64,000 bases of DNA from Streptococcus hyointestinalis (GTDB taxonomy: Bacteria; Bacillota; Bacilli; Lactobacillales; Streptococcaceae), in NCBI RefSeq assembly GCF_900459405.1, contig NZ_UHFN01000007.1, positions 1,798,001 through 1,862,000 of the forward strand, read 5' to 3'. Shown in pieces: positions 63,265-64,000 of the stretch (within the stretch, counting starts at the first letter, position 1; each line of letters opens with the position of its first letter). Made by a program: the position numbers and the translations under genes. The notes under the pieces were generated by a model, which did no database searches, was not told the DNA's origin, and saw nothing but the letters and a program-made list of their open reading frames with translations.

Positions 63265-64000
63265 TTATTTTCTCTTTCGTGCAATCAAGTGAATCGGTGT
63301 GCCTTCAAAGCCAAAGGCAGCACGGATTTGATTTTCCAAAAAGCGTAGGTAAGAGAAGTGCATGAGCTCTTCTTCATTGACAAAAATGACAAAGGTCGGT
63401 GGTTTGACGGCAACTTGTGTACCGTAGAAAATCTTCAAGCGTTTGCCTTTGTCCGTTGGCGTTGGGTTGGTTGCGATAGCGTCCATGATGACATCGTTCA
63501 AAACAGCTGACGGGATACGTTTGTTTTGACTTTCGCTGATTGCCTTGATCATATCAGGTAGTTTATTAAGACGTTGTTTGGTCAGCGCTGATACAAAGAT
63601 AATCGGAGCGTAGCTGATGTATTGGAAGTTATCACGGATATCATCTTCCCATTCTTTGACGGTGCGATTGTCCTTTGTGATAGTATCCCATTTGTTGACA
63701 ACAATGATAATACCTTTTCCAGCTTCGTGTGCAAAACCAGCGATACGCTTGTCATACTCACGAATGCCCTCCTCAGCGTTAATCACCATGAGGACAACAT
63801 CACTGCGGTCAATGGCTCGCATAGAGCGCATGACAGAGTATTTTTCCGTGTTTTCATAGACCTTGCCAGACTTGCGCATACCAGCGGTATCAATCATCAA
63901 GAACTCTTGACCAGAGCTGTCTGTGAAGTGCGTATCAATCGCATCACGAGTTGTTCCTGCGATAGGACTGGCAATGACACGCTCCTCGCCAAGGATAGCG
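63265..64000 (-). CDS. der: Ribosome biogenesis GTPase Der/EngA (C-terminal part, cut by window edge)
   Basis: The last 245 codons are visible and the frame runs off the window. It contains the second G domain: [11 protein letters not shown] (G2), [10 protein letters not shown] (G3), NKWDTI (G4) and SALTKQRL (G5), followed by the KH-like C-terminal domain that ends [12 protein letters not shown]. Der binds the 50S subunit during assembly and is essential. Confidence 0.96.
   Translation of the reverse strand, partial: AILGEERVIASPIAGTTRDAIDTHFTDSSGQEFLMIDTAGMRKSGKVYENTEKYSVMRSMRAIDRSDVVLMVINAEEGIREYDKRIAGFAHEAGKGIIIVVNKWDTITKDNRTVKEWEDDIRDNFQYISYAPIIFVSALTKQRLNKLPDMIKAISESQNKRIPSAVLNDVIMDAIATNPTPTDKGKRLKIFYGTQVAVKPPTFVIFVNEEELMHFSYLRFLENQIRAAFGFEGTPIHLIARKRK

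Overview
This window is a chromosomal segment of a low-GC Gram-positive coccus, almost certainly a Streptococcus. The gene content and order are streptococcal: murD-murG-divIB-ftsA-ftsZ, dpr, a Mn-dependent pyrophosphatase, pflA, scpAB with a XerD-like protein, a YidC lipoprotein, an SNF2/SWIM helicase next to murC, and small proteins such as DUF3165 and YqgQ. A complete lysA and the set of surface genes would fit the S. bovis/S. equinus complex (gallolyticus, lutetiensis, infantarius), but the species call is an inference.

Layout. 1-5873 (minus): the division and cell-wall cluster murD-murG-divIB-ftsA-ftsZ, with ftsZ cut by the window edge. 5874-7443: a gene-free stretch that looks like a structured RNA locus behind an AT-repeat promoter, followed by an IS30-family element. 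7483-12551: DUF3165, typA, an MFS transporter destroyed by both a 10-bp tandem duplication and an IS630 insertion, and a rhodanese-like protein. 12561-26030: housekeeping genes (glk, yqgQ, dpr with a Per-like box, prepilin peptidase, nth, ppaC, DUF975, pflA, a CBS membrane protein, an orphan ABC ATPase, a Na+/H+ antiporter, the mnmM/mnmL pair, a PAP2 phosphatase and ribU behind an FMN riboswitch). 26267-30775: a 1287-residue secreted amidase/C39 cell-wall protein with seven GBS-Bsp-like repeats, then trmL behind an attenuator-like leader.

30978-37449 is an island of nested insertion sequences: IS30 interrupted by IS630, a second IS30-type element, an IS110 element with a long structured leader (candidate bridge RNA), and another IS30 in opposite orientation. 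It ends inside a truncated membrane-protein gene. 37764-41802 holds a DJ-1/PfpI protein with an ArsR regulator, then trkA-trkH potassium uptake. 41829-47551 is one tightly overlapping minus-strand operon: murI, rdgB-type NTPase, YfcE phosphodiesterase, cbpB, xerD-like, scpA, scpB, rluB, yidD. 47692-63078 holds yneF, lysA, a second copy of the 1.5-kb IS, Bax-inhibitor, HD-domain, TrmH-type methylase, acylphosphatase, yidC, greA, mltG, an acetyltransferase, murC, a basic protein of unknown function and the SNF2 helicase. The window closes with the 3' part of der.

Themes. Peptidoglycan synthesis and remodelling dominate (murC, murD, murG, murI, divIB, ftsA, ftsZ, mltG, the amidase/C39 protein). 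Chromosome segregation (scpAB), tRNA/rRNA modification (mnmM, mnmL, trmL, rluB, TrmH-type) and potassium/c-di-AMP homeostasis (trkAH, cbpB) are also present. IS activity has been recent: the two IS630 copies look identical, target duplications are intact, and one IS pair is mosaic. I found no tRNA, rRNA, CRISPR array or prophage. Coordinates of RNA structures come from eye-reading of inverted repeats, not from folding software.
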